Of a stretch of DNA of 64,000 nt, positions 13,002-26,000 are shown in pieces (the first letter of the stretch is position 1; every line of letters starts with the position of its first letter). The position numbers were made by a program, and so were the translations under genes. This DNA is from Branchiostoma floridae (Eukaryota > Chordata > Leptocardii > Amphioxiformes > Branchiostomatidae). Location: contig NC_049997.1 in the NCBI RefSeq assembly GCF_000003815.2, positions 411,096-475,095 of the forward strand, written 5' to 3'. Below the pieces are notes generated by a model that saw only the letters and a list, made by a program, of their open reading frames with translations, was not told the origin of the DNA and searched no databases.

Positions 13002-13614
13002 GGAAACCATGTATGAGTGTATCTCTTATGATGCTTTATTTGCATGTTGGTGCTAACTAAGATTACTATATTGGCATTTATTCTATTCAGGCTCAGCAAG
13101 ATATGTTTGATGAATTTAACACGCATGTTTGACATTTCAAGTCATACCTGATTTCATGATTGCCAGAAGCCTAATGGTAGCAAAGATAATTCTGCCGCTG
13201 AATTCTATATCTACCTTAGCTTTAAATCTTGTTATTTTAAGTTTAAGTTTACTTATTTTATGCTTATTCAATGACACATGAGACTGAAATGTCTACATTT
13301 TTAAGCGGTCACAATTCAAGTTAGAAGTTGCATTTATAATCCAAGTTTACACTGCTATATGTGCTATGGAACCATATGGGCTTTGCGAATTTATGAAACG
13401 GACTTTTTAGTGTACAAATGCGCCGTCTACGTAAATGCCTAATAGTATCGAGGTGAACCGACTGCATCTCCATTAACCTTCGTACAACGTTGTTTAAAAG
13501 AAGTCCTGAAAACTCTATATGCGGACACATGTTTCTTCGACATTTTGTACCTTACTTTGTTAAAATAAGATATTTTCATTTTTTCTGTATCATAAGCCTT
13601 ACCACTTCAATTAC

Positions 13615-13880
13615 CGTGGATGAATGAATGAATGAATGAATGAATAGATGCTTTATTTGATCATCATGATAAGATCATTATGAAAAGACAAAGTGTATAT
13701 GGCAGCCACAGGCTGAATTGCATACCTTTACACTTAAAATCATTGACTTAGGCAAATTACAGCTTTACGTTTAAACGGAGTAATGACGTTATTTGTATTC
13801 TTAAAATCAACACTAAATGCTACCCTAAAACAGATAGGTTTTAAACCGATAAGTTAGTTTACACATGCACAATGCTAGAT
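13615..13880 (-). repeat. Probable retroposon 3' end with (TTCA)n tail
   Basis: A run of six TGAA units (13620-13647) abuts a TTTATTTGATCATC motif. Read on the minus strand this resembles a non-LTR 3' UTR ending in a short tandem tail. No coding remnant is visible, so the family is unknown. Confidence 0.35.
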
Positions 13881-14094
13881 GAGAAGTAGCTTACAACAGC
13901 TGACATATTCAATATACGGTGGCCATACAGAAGGTTGACCATGTAGGGAATAGGACTATTCTTGTACCGATTTGTCCTTGTTTTAATTGTGGTTGATGTT
14001 TGTTTCTAGTGCTCCTATTACTGATGTCACCGCGTGCAGGTGTGGTCTTTAACTCAACAAAACTGTATACCTGCATGTCGCAAACTGTGGTCTG

Positions 14095-17000
14095 CTATTT
14101 TGAGGTCGCGCTTTTCTTGCTACATTCGTAACAGATGATGCCGACTCCAAGTCCAACTATGAATCCAACTGCAGCGCCAATACCACCTCCTGAAAGAACA
14201 TGGGGATATTTTTGATCTCATTGTTGCTTTTATTCTTCTCTCTAAATGTAATATATAAACGTGTCGGAAGATCAAAGAACAAGCAACCAGATAACCACAT
14301 GAATAGTACATTTTTTCGCCATGAGGTTAGAGTATTATATCATTCACAAAGGACAGACTTCGCGTAAGATGTCAGTCTGAGGATGACAGAAACTTTACAC
14401 ACCCATTCTACTAGAGCGGCGAGCTTGCTGAAGGATATAACGCCAATCATTCTACAGTTTTTCCTATTATGGAGTCGAGGGTTATTCAAATCTGATATAT
14501 GTTGCAGCGATGTACACTCGTTCTCATTGAAATGTCGAAAATTGCATTTTTTGGGGTCGAAGATTAAGTCGGCTTTATTTTCAGTGAAAACTACCTGGTT
14601 GTTTAGGAAAATTCCTCTTTTAACCATAACCAGAAAATGGCAACTTATTATTTTCGGTCCCATTGGTAATGCATTACAGGGCATGTAACAAACGTTACCG
14701 GTAACGTTTGTTACAACAGTAGACTTAACCCTGTTTTCTTCGAAATAACTCACCTTATTGACTACATCATTGAGGTATAAGTGGACGTCCCTAGGAACAT
14801 TTAGAAAGTGGGAAGCATTTTTACACCAGGTCAAATAGAAAGCTTAGAGAGCATCGAACAATGGTAATGTTTGATACAGTCATTTCTGTACAACATTTTG
14901 TTAAGCAAGGTGGGATGTAAATGACCGTCAACAACCCTTTCTTGTTTCTTTAGAAAGCCAGAAAAACAGTACAGCGTCACAAAAACGGCCATTTCTAGTC
15001 TTATACGTGGACAATGTAACCGTGGCAACCATAGTACTCATGGTGGTAACGTTTGTTACAGAATCTGGCGACAGACATAAACCACCTCACACAGCCTCCA
15101 AGATCAGTGACAGTAGCGATCTAACGTGATCGGTCAGAGGGCCTAGTTAGCTGGTTTCACCTACCGAACAATCATTCTTGGAACTGAATTTTTACATTTT
15201 TGGCTACTATTTGAATTCTTCGTTTCTTCTCAGGCGACAGCCATTTTTGGGGGGCGAAATTCCACCCGTGGCTATAATAATCTTCTAAGCCATTAACCAA
15301 TACGAATGTTGTTGTGCATCTTTTGTAAAACATTACAGGGGTTGAGGAAAATGAAGGAACCAGTAATTTGCTCCATATTAAGGCGTAATTAAAGTCAGGC
15401 GACAGCATTTCGACATTTAAATGAGAACGAGCCTGTAGTGTTATTTACTGGGACCTTAACGTTACATTCCGTGTTAGTAGAGACTCAATACCTGCCATTG
15501 GTTCATCACTCAACAGTAAATATGACAGCACCCACCTGCCGCGACAGATAAGGTGTGGGTCCAAGACGTGCTGTAGCCCTTCTTTGCTCTTTCGAACTCC
15601 GCTGAGGACCAATGGAATTCCCCACAGGTGGGGAATCCCGGGGGTGGGGGGTTCATCTGTCCCTGTGTCCCCTCCCTGATCATCATGGCCATCCCCTCCA
15701 CCTGATGGATCTCTATGTGACAGTGGACAAACCACCAGCCTGCATCACGGCAAAGATCATTAGCATTGTATACAATTTTGTAAAAAGATTTTGCGTGTTT
15801 TAAACAATAAGTGCGATTTTTTTCTTAGACAGTAAAGCTAAGGGCACAACCCGCCGGACGTGGAAATACATGCTGCCTACGTGTCAAAACGTGGGCAATC
15901 TTTTGGGATCCGTAAGTGGTAACTACTGCCTCCGTATTTTGAACTCGTCGGGAATCCGACGGATTGGAGCACGCAGACACGCCGTAAAATTTTACGTGCA
16001 GGCAAAACTTGTGTTGCCGTACGCGTGTTGACGTACTCCCTCCCTGCTCTTGCCATTCTTTCCCCATATTTTCATTCCCCATACGTGGCGGACATGGCCT
16101 GCCAAGAAAACGTACGGACAAAAAGGACGTACGGTGGGTTGTGCCCTTAGCTTTCTACTCTGCAGAAAGAGTTATCAAGCTTAAGTTGCAATATAGAAAT
16201 GATAAAGAATGACACTGAAAAAGACGCTAAGCATTTCCTTCCGTCTAGAATTGGTCATTCTCCACAAATTACTCGGACTCCAGGAAGAATAGTGACATAT
16301 CAGTCACTAATGGAGATCTGTATTACCAAACCAAACCAAACCGAACCAAACCAAACCAATGATGTGTACAACTAACCCACCTGGGTTATCCGCCGTAAAT
16401 CTGATGACCACGTACCCTCCCACAGGCACGATCACCGTGTCCTTCATCGGCGGGTCCCGTAGGTTCAGTCCCGGCTTGTTCCCGCCCTCCCACGACTGGT
16501 CCGCCCATCGCTTTGCGTTACACCTTTCTGACGTGCCACAGTCGATGTCAGGGTTCTGGCTACTGTAGCGACCATCGCTGCTGTTGTACTCCGGGAATCC
16601 CATATCTAACACGTAGAAGTGGTGTCCGTGGATGTGAACAGGGTGGGCTGTACCGGCAAGACCTGCTCCTGCATATGAGAAGAAATCAGCATGCAGTCTT
16701 TAACTTTATATTTAACTTGCCCAACAGGTCCTGTTTTCCAAGGTTTTCCTATCGTCTAAACGAACACAACTGTCCACTTAAATAGCCATCGGAAGACATC
16801 TTAAATAGACATCGGAATGGTTGGGTCATGTTCTGCGGTTGTCGGATGACCGTATCCCCAAAGTTGCTCTACATTGGGCCCCTGAGGGAAAAAGAAAACG
16901 GGGACGTCCTAAAAGTACATGGAGACGTACTGTGGCTAAAGACCTAGCGGCCATTGGGATCCCCTGGGATGCTGCTCAGCCCCTAGCACAGAACAGACCC

Positions 17001-20000
17001 CAGTGGAGGAAACTTATCACAGTCTTATGTCCCACATGGGATGAAGAGGATAAGTAAGTAAGTAAGTAACAGGTCCTGTTGATCAACCTATCTGGCAGCA
17101 TTATGATCCGTACATTGAGCGGGATAGCATTTCCTTGAAAGTTACTGAGAGCAGATTTCATCAAGAACTAAGCTGATCTGTTATGTGAATAAGCATTAAG
17201 GCATACGCTTGTTGGTAAGCGCTTTATTTTGTGCACGGATATATGGTCTTAAGATTGTAACACAAAAATTAAGGCTTTTCACAAGATAACAGTAACGATA
17301 GATTTCAGAAAGGCGAGACGTTTAGGTGGTACACAATACCCATCTTCAGTGAGTGAGAAAGTAATATCTGTCAATCAACAGGTTTAAACCCAAAAAATCT
17401 GAAAACCGATCAAATGCAAATATAGTGATGAAGAAGTGTCACTGAAAAGTAAAGTAACATCGACTATCATAATTCCACCAGGTGCCATAATACCGCCACC
17501 TCAAAAACGTTAGTATAGAGGTCTTCCCAAGATTATCTTGAACAACGAATGTTAAATATCCTAAATGTAATACAATTCAGATGTTACTTGTTGAAAAAGA
17601 TCTTGAGAAGGCCTCTATAACAACGTTTTTTGAGGTGGCGGTATAATGGCACCTGGTGTAATTATGCGAATATATGTTAGATACCAGCCGAACCATTTCC
17701 GAAATCTATAAAAGTCGTTTGAGTAGCTGTTATTTTTCCTGTCTGAAAATGTAAAATTTAATGAACTTTTGTATGAGTAAGTATGCAAGAAGGCCTGGAA
17801 GCACGTTTCTTTATAATTAGTTAGGTTTTGTGTCATATCCTTCTCAAAAGACTGATAAACATTCGAGTTTACCTGAGCCCATGTTGTAGAGGACCATCTG
17901 CACGACGTTGCCAGGGGTGATGGTCACGTGATAGCTACAGTCACAATACTTCTCCCCGCCGCAAAGCTCGTCGGTACATGGCACCAGACCCTTGTCACCG
18001 GTGACCTAGAGGAACGGTGTAGGGAGAGAACACTGCACTGTGGTAATTATTAGGAGGTGGCATGTTAGTTTTCTAAGCAGTTGAAATGTGTACTTTGGCA
18101 AATTTTCGCCAGTTACTAACTTTTAGTTGTCGCATAAGAGGATGAAGACCTGTTTAAAACAATGACATTGGCATTGGCAAACACTTTCAGGTCTTCAACT
18201 ATGTTAATTTGCTGAAAAAAGTCCTGATTTAACTTCTCTTGACCTCAGTACGTAACCTATGAATTGATATTTTCCAATGGTGTCATTTTCCTCCAATAAT
18301 GACCAATTGTTCTGTTGTTCCTAACGCAAGTTGTGTCTTTTCACAAACCTGTGGGGGTGACGACGGCAGAACAAACCGATGACCATTGACGGATGACCTC
18401 TGGCCTGGGTTTATATCAGACCCAGCGAAGTGGAAATTGATGAAATGTTCCTCCCACTTGTCCCCAGACTCCGACAATGGGACGGACTGGTTATCAGGGG
18501 ACCGAAGCTCGCTGACCGGCAGGCACTCGATGTGCATTGACTGGTCTCCGTACTGCCTAATAGTGTTTGAAATAAAACAAGGTTACAACCATCCATGAAC
18601 AGAGACGGTGGGCGCAATAGACGTCCTGCAACGTATGATACACTGTGTTCTATCTGCATAACGTGACGTCATGACAGCATTGGATTGTTTCTTCGAAGAT
18701 GCTATTTCAAATGTTTTGTGCAAATGGGACGTCTTTCTAATATCTTTATTCCAAACCCAGCTCTGAAAAAGCAGGCGCCTATTTATTGATTTTTAGATAT
18801 AACAAAGTTGTAACTTTTAAGTAATTTCCATATAAAGATTTCTTATCTACCTGCCAAAAATCAAATGCTGCTTGATCCGAAGCAACATATGAAAGAAACT
18901 GTCCTCTAAAGAGGACGCTATCGGCATTGTGCTTGTGTTTGTATGTTTGATAGCATATTAGTGTTTTTACTTGAACGGACAATTGACGGTAGTATCTGTA
19001 TTGTATTTGTCTGTGTGTTTCTTTGCTTGAATTATACTACATGAAGGGACAGAAGACGGTGGTACCTGTATTGTCTTTCTGTGTGTGTGTTTCTTTACTT
19101 GAATTATACTATAGGGGTGCCTAAGCATTTGCACGAACCCTATGAGATTCGTGCGAACATATGTGATACGCACGAATCACTATGCGAAACCCAAGAACCA
19201 TATGAAAATTACACGAATTACTATGCGAAAACGCACGAACCTTATGTGATTTGCACGAACCTTATGCGAATGACGTAATATATAATTTCAATATCATGTG
19301 ACCCAGCAGTGGCCGGTCGGTTTCGCATAAGGCTCGTGCCAATCGCATCAGATTCGTGCGTTTTCACATAGTGATTCGTGCGTATCACATAATGTTCGTA
19401 CGAATCTCATAGGGTTCGTGCAAATGCTTAGGCATCCCTGTACTACCTGAAGGGACAGTTGACGACGACACAGGTGTCATTCGCTGTGCAGGTTTTCCGC
19501 TGGGAGGTCGGTTCAGCGTCTGGAGCTCCTTCATAATGTAGTATAGCCTCAGTATGGTGTTGTCTGTTTACCGGCTGAGAAAAGGTTTAATTTTTGTTAG
19601 CTTCCAGTAAAGAGGTATAGTCTATCGACTTTGACCAAAGCAGATCTCAAGGATTTTTACCCCACCCCATCCAGCACTGTAACCTAAAACAAGTTGTCGT
19701 ATGACCACCAACTTTTAGAATATACTACATAAGTGACTAATAAAATTGCTTTTGCGTCTTGGTGGCGTAATGTAACGTCTCATTTTTGTGGCTAGAAAGG
19801 TCCAAATAGCCTATTCTCATTCAATTAAAAAAAATTAAAGTATTTTCAAAAAGGGTGACTAACAAAATGTAAATGTCTGCTAAATTCCAGTTGTCAATAG
19901 CAACGACAACGACGACAGACGTCATAAAATGACATGTATTAAGCTAGCCGCCATTTTGTACTCACCAAAATATATTTCTAAAAGTGCATTTTTTACAACA

Positions 20001-23000
20001 AATAACTCCAAAACACGATGGCAATAGACAAGAAATGTTTTTGAATGTTTTTTTTAGGAAAATAGCAAATAATGACAAAATTTAAGGTAAAATAATCTAA
20101 TTTTACTAGAGGTATTGATATGGTCCGCTATATAGGATTTGACCTATCGCGACAAAGGTATTAGCACTATTGATAAGTGCATAGAACGTACTCACCATAT
20201 TGTCTGCATACAGTTCGATGGTGTCCGCACGGATCCAGTAGTTACCAGGAGTCTGGTCGGTTGTGATGTAAAAATCGTACCGCTCGCCTGTGTTAATGAT
20301 GAACGACTCCGCTGTCTGCTCAACGATCCTGGTATTGAAGAATTATATGCGGTGACACTAAAAGAGTTTTAAAAAGGTACTAAACAAAACAACTCTACGC
20401 AATTCGACTACATGTGATACAGTAAGAAAATCATGGTTATTTATAGAGCAATTGCACCAGAAACAACTTAATCATGTATATTCTGATTATGCAGGAAGAC
20501 AGTACCATGACATCTGTCATGCATACAAACGAACAAACGCAGAATTCCAAATCACAAGAAAAATGTAGGACTATACCATTTTCCGATTGATTACAACCTA
20601 TCAAATTATTCTTTCAAAAGGTATCATATGAAATATCCAACTATTCTCGAATGATTAGCAAGAAAAGAGGAGAAATAAATGATAGGGGACGGATACAGAC
20701 ATACAGATAACGATAGAGCCACTAGCATAACTCATGCGTCACTAAGTCAAACGGTTAAAACATAGATGTTTGCAGATAGTTAATATAAAGACTTAAAAGA
20801 AAAGGGATAATTGGTAGCAAAGAAGGTTTCCTAGCTTTCCCAGGTTTCAAATTATTGTTATGCTTTAGTCAGTAGGCAGATTAAGTAGATAACTGTCATT
20901 CAATGAAACATAAATACAATCAGTCTTAAAAACATGTTTCAAAAGGGGCATATACTGATGACAATTTCTGAGCTACGTTTTACCTACCTGTCTCCATCCG
21001 TGGCGATCAAGGTCAACTCGTGCTGGTCCACGGACACCCGGAAGGGAAACATCATGGCGGCGCTGATGACCCGGAAGCGATACGTCATGTTCCCCTCCAC
21101 ACTGAACTTTTCCAGAGGCACGAACCTATTCTCCGCATTGTCGTTGTCGTCATAGCTACGACCTGACAACATCGTGACGTAAATCACAGATACATGGTTC
21201 TTTCAATGCAAGTCAAATTTGAAGAATTACGTAACACAGAATAAAATTAGTAACTAAATCTAAAGAACTAATAGAATGAATTCATGTAAATGAAAATAAG
21301 TATAGAAAAAAAAATTATGCCTGTAGAACAGTTCCTGACATACCTGCGAGATTTGGAGAATTCTTGTCAAACTATACTATTAGGCTCGCCCTTAATGCGT
21401 TGCCAAAAAATAAACTTAACAAATCTGACCGTTCAACTGATAAGCAGTCTTTTGGGGGCGAATAACAGGCAGAAAATGACAAATACCCCAACTTGTCACT
21501 TTGATTTTAAAAACACACCAGAATTCACATCCATGTCTATCATTCCTAACAGAAAATTGAACCTTCAAAGCAACTAAAAGAATTCAAACAGAGAAATCAT
21601 GCATAGCCCCTATGTATTTAGCTTGAGGTCCATGTTCAAGGTTCTTTACGGGCCTTACATTTTGAATTACAACAACAAATTCATCATAACGGCATATGCG
21701 CACTAGAAATCAGGAACTGGCTTATCACCTTTTCCGTTGATGAGGCCTGAGGTAAAATGGACCGGTCCCAGGTCCGTGCCGTCAGCCTGTGTTAGTCTCT
21801 TCCTACACGTATTGGTGTCTCCATAGCCGTGAGAAAACCTGCGGAAACAAATACAACCCGGGTGAGGAGGCAGGCATGTAGCTTCGTAGATGACGTTTAA
21901 GCACTTTAGTTTAAAAGGTTTTGGAATGTTCTTAAGTAATCGGGCTCAGTAAACTAACAATGAATGCTACAATCATCATATTTCTAAACCAGGGTCCGGC
22001 CAAGCAGTTGTTAGGAACGAAACGTAAAATATAAGAAACATGGTTTAAAAGTTGGTGTCCTTTATGTTTTAATCAAACGCTAGTTTTAGAATATAATCGG
22101 CTTAACAATATATCAAAGATATTTAGTGTTTTACATTACTTCACCAACAGAGATGTTCTATCTTAAGAAAAAAATCGCTATTCACACGCGCCGCCTCGCC
22201 AGTGCACCACTCAAACTGATATGCAAATCGTGAACTCAAACCATTTTAACTTAACTTAAATGTCCGACGACAATAATTTTTGGCCATCATGAGACTATTT
22301 TCTCTATTTTGTTAGTCACCTGGTTGCCTCCCACTCCACACGCAGGTACGTGTCCAGTGAGTCCTCTCTCTGCCAGTCGTGCAGCAGCATCAGAAACTCC
22401 TGATGAAATACTGGCAGGGGCGGCTGAGAGGATTAAAGAAAACATTGTTGGCATCTATCAGAGAACAATCACAGGCAGACAGTTACTCGCCGTCTGTCTG
22501 ACCTGCACACAACTTTTTAAGGTGAATGAGGGTTTAACAATTCCTTCTCCACTCTCTCGTCTACTGTCACACTACGTCCCATAGGGACAAGAACTACATG
22601 TCACATGTAAGAACGCCCCAGCATATGCATGTTTGTTGTTTGAAATTTCCGTCTCCTAGGAGGGCACAAGATAAATGATACGGCAGGATTCGAACTCAGG
22701 ACCTCTTGGGTCTGAGCCCAATTCGCTGCCGATTGCGCCACTCAAGATCTCACCTAAGAAAACATTATATTATAGGAGTGAGTACGATTTAAGAGTTGGA
22801 CACAGGGTAAACTTGTTGGTAATGTATTCCAAGACGCTTTGAAAATATGAAGGGGATCACACAAGTACACTAACCCTATCGCTAACGCAAAGATACACAC
22901 CGTCCTATAAATAAAAACCGTGGCCTAGATAGGGTTAAGGTTCGTTCCTTGGAATAAGATTATACCATGAACCTCCTTGGTCTATCCATTGCGTGCCATT

Positions 23001-26000
23001 GGTGTCCCTAAGGTGCCTTTTTAATCTGTTTTTTATGTAACAGACATTGTAATTCATTCTATTGTGTTTGGCACTCATAGACAAAGACATTAATTGACAG
23101 TATCAATGCTCTATCTATGAATACGTAGAAATTGTTTATGTCAAAAGGCTTCGACTCCAATCTGATTATTTCAAAGTCACTGATCCCAGACATGAAGAAA
23201 AATGACGTCTTAATGTCTATATCAATATCATTCAACCATTTACGTTCCAACCACAGACACGTGAGATCGCGTGACGTAATCGACAGCGCGTTGGGCTCAC
23301 AACCAAGAAGTTCCAAGTTCGAATCCTGTCGTGTCACCGATCTCGTACTCTTGGGAAAAGCACTTTACTTTACTTTTACTGTCACTTTCACCATAAGCTG
23401 CCACTCACTGCAATAAGCATATATCTGTTAACTGTCAATGTATGTTAGCGCGCTCCATCCATTTAAGTGAATTAGCATGCTTTGTTCACACCGTGATCTT
23501 TTAAACCTAGTCAGGGTTTGCGTCTTTGAACTCCGATTCCGAACCTAGATGATGAACTTTATTTGTCATTTAAATACAAATAAACTTTGTTTTTTAATCA
23601 TTTACTATTTATCGTAATATTTGTAATTGAAATGTTGCTTAGGACACGTTTTTGTAGACTAGTTTATTCATTAGTTTCACAAATACAGAAATGACACGAC
23701 ATAAAAGCAATCATGCAGCCAAGGCAGTCTTCAATGGTACAGAGCGTCTTTAGAGCACAGTTTAGTCGTAAACTATAGTGCGTTTGTAGTGTTCAAAAAT
23801 AAAGGGACTGGGCTAGTAAGGTACCGCTTAGTACCAGCTGGCAGTTTGTGGAGACAACTATGCCTGAGCTGCGTGCATGATGTATGGCTGGTTACGAGCT
23901 GGGGACAGCTAAGGGGCATATCCTGCAGATTTGAAGACAGAAAGGGCAAAGTCCTTGCACAGGGACAGTCTGTGTTCTGTTAGGAGCCCCCCTCCCCCTC
24001 CCCCTCCCCTAAAGTTGTAAAACGCTTGGGGATGGCACCTAGCTTTCGACGACCGTTCATGCACATCAAGGAAAGCAAAGATATGCACATACTGGTTACA
24101 TTACCGCAATACTTCAAAGGTAAAAACATATCTTCAATGCCTTTAAGATGGGTATTAACAGCCACCGTAAAGCCGGCTTTACAATTCATGCGGACGCCGG
24201 CCGAATTTGTAGCTCGGTCAGAGCTCGCCGAATGTCAACATCGCCCGAGTATCGGCTGTATTTTTCGCTGAAAATCTGCCCCCTTTACAAATGGACGGAG
24301 CCCGTCCGACGTCCGTCCAACACAACTGATTATAATTTGTTAATGAGATTGTACTTTGTCTTGAAGATGGACGAAGTCAGAACTGAATAACCTTGTAAAA
24401 AGCCAATATTTGTGTCAAATTTAATTTCTGAGTTGCGGGATAAATGCAGGACATGAGTAGAGTGGACGGGCACACTAAAAACAATAATATCAACAGGAAT
24501 GTTGTGATACACCAATCCGAAAACTACCACAAGAGCCATAAAGTGAACAGACCAGTCTTATTCAACATAATACAATAATTTTGACGTTGCGGAAATCGGG
24601 CGAACCTCGGGCAAACCTTGGTCGAACCTCGAGCGAAGGCCGGCAAAGGCTCGTTCGAGTTTCAGACTGGAAACCTTCAGACATGAAGAATATATGATCT
24701 CACACATCCAAACCTATAGCAAAAAAAATAAATAGGAAGTGCTGTCTTCGTGTCCAATTCCCTTACATTATAAGAGGTACGCAGCTTTCTTAGAAAAGTT
24801 CATACAGTAGTCTTTATTTATCTTATATTTCGGAACAAACTGTTTACTAAAGATGAAAGCCCAAAACAAAGACACGTATTCAACACAGGTGTCAAATTGA
24901 TTAGGTGATAGTTAAAATTCTGCCGGAGCCCTCCCAAGCTCCCAGCGACACCAGCACAACGCTCGCCCAAAGCACGCCAAACACGTTAAAAGTCCGACGG
25001 AATATCGTCCGGTTATTGCAGGAAGCCCGAACGAGTCTGGCGCGAGGCAGAAGACTCCGGGCAAACTCCGACCGAAAAAGAGAGAGTCAAAAACCGTCAA
25101 AATATCGGCCGAGGCCCGCATAATCGCCAAAACGCCGGTCATACTCCGGCCGAAAATGTCCATTTGGAGCTCGCCAACAACTCGGCCGAGCTAAATTCTT
25201 GATTTGTAAAGGGGGCTTAATCACAACCTTTGACGAAGTGTCGTTCTCCAGTACTATAAGCGCCCCGTACAGTCCGTCCGTTCTGAAGGTGCCCAGGTGG
25301 GCGTGCCACCAGTGGGTACCCCCTTCAGACGCAGTGAACCTGGGGGGTGGGGACAAAAGCATTGGTCTATTCTAATTAAAACGTAAGTTTTGATATTACA
25401 CGAAATGTACAGAAGGGTTATTTCCTGTTAGTTACTGGTCAATGGTATCCACTCACACATGTGGGGTCCTCTTGTTTGTTTGAAATACGCCCCTGTGAAT
25501 AAAGTTCTCGTCCAGATTGATACAAAGTAATGGTTAATGTTAATAACACATATGTAAGCTTTTATCCTGGTCGACATCAACTGCTGGTTAACTGGTGGTT
25601 TCATTTGGTGGACCAGGCGTTATCACACTATTAACCCTTAACCATTTACACACATACCTATAAGTAAAGCTTTTCCCAGGACTCATATAGGACTCTGTGA
25701 CACGCTGCCCACCCCGTCCATCCCGTGTGTTTGTGTGTGTGCTTGTGTGTACGCACCTGTAAGTAAAGCTCTCCCCAGGACTGATAGGACACTGTGACAC
25801 GCTGCCCACCCCGTCCATCCAGGGTGTGTTGTGCTGGGTGATACCATGCCAGTGGATCGCCACGCCTTCCTGTATCAGTTTGTTCGTCACAGTAACAGCG
25901 ACCTGGGTGGGAAGGGAACAAGATAAAAACCCGTCTTAGGGTTAGGCTCGTCCCTGAGGGCGTTTGGTGACTGGCACTGAGTGTGTTTGGTGAGTATTGT

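Larger units (their letters stand above)
12257..14094. other. Spacer between two convergently spaced minus-strand genes
   Basis: No coding exon was recognised. It contains a SINE fragment (12905-13001), a (TGAA)n tract at about 13620-13647 that may be the tail of a minus-strand retroposon 3' end (13615-13880), and otherwise A/T-rich unique-looking sequence. Promoter elements of the Link-module gene should lie just above 12256, but none can be named with confidence. Confidence 0.5.

Noticed and set aside
19081-19278. 65-residue frame with repeated CDTHE/NLM motifs
   Set aside because: Translation of subrepeats in the foldback element arm; not a gene.
25658-25722. A second functional copper-site exon
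   Set aside because: It lacks the HWHG part, has a one-base insertion and a TGA in the needed frame; a relic copy instead.
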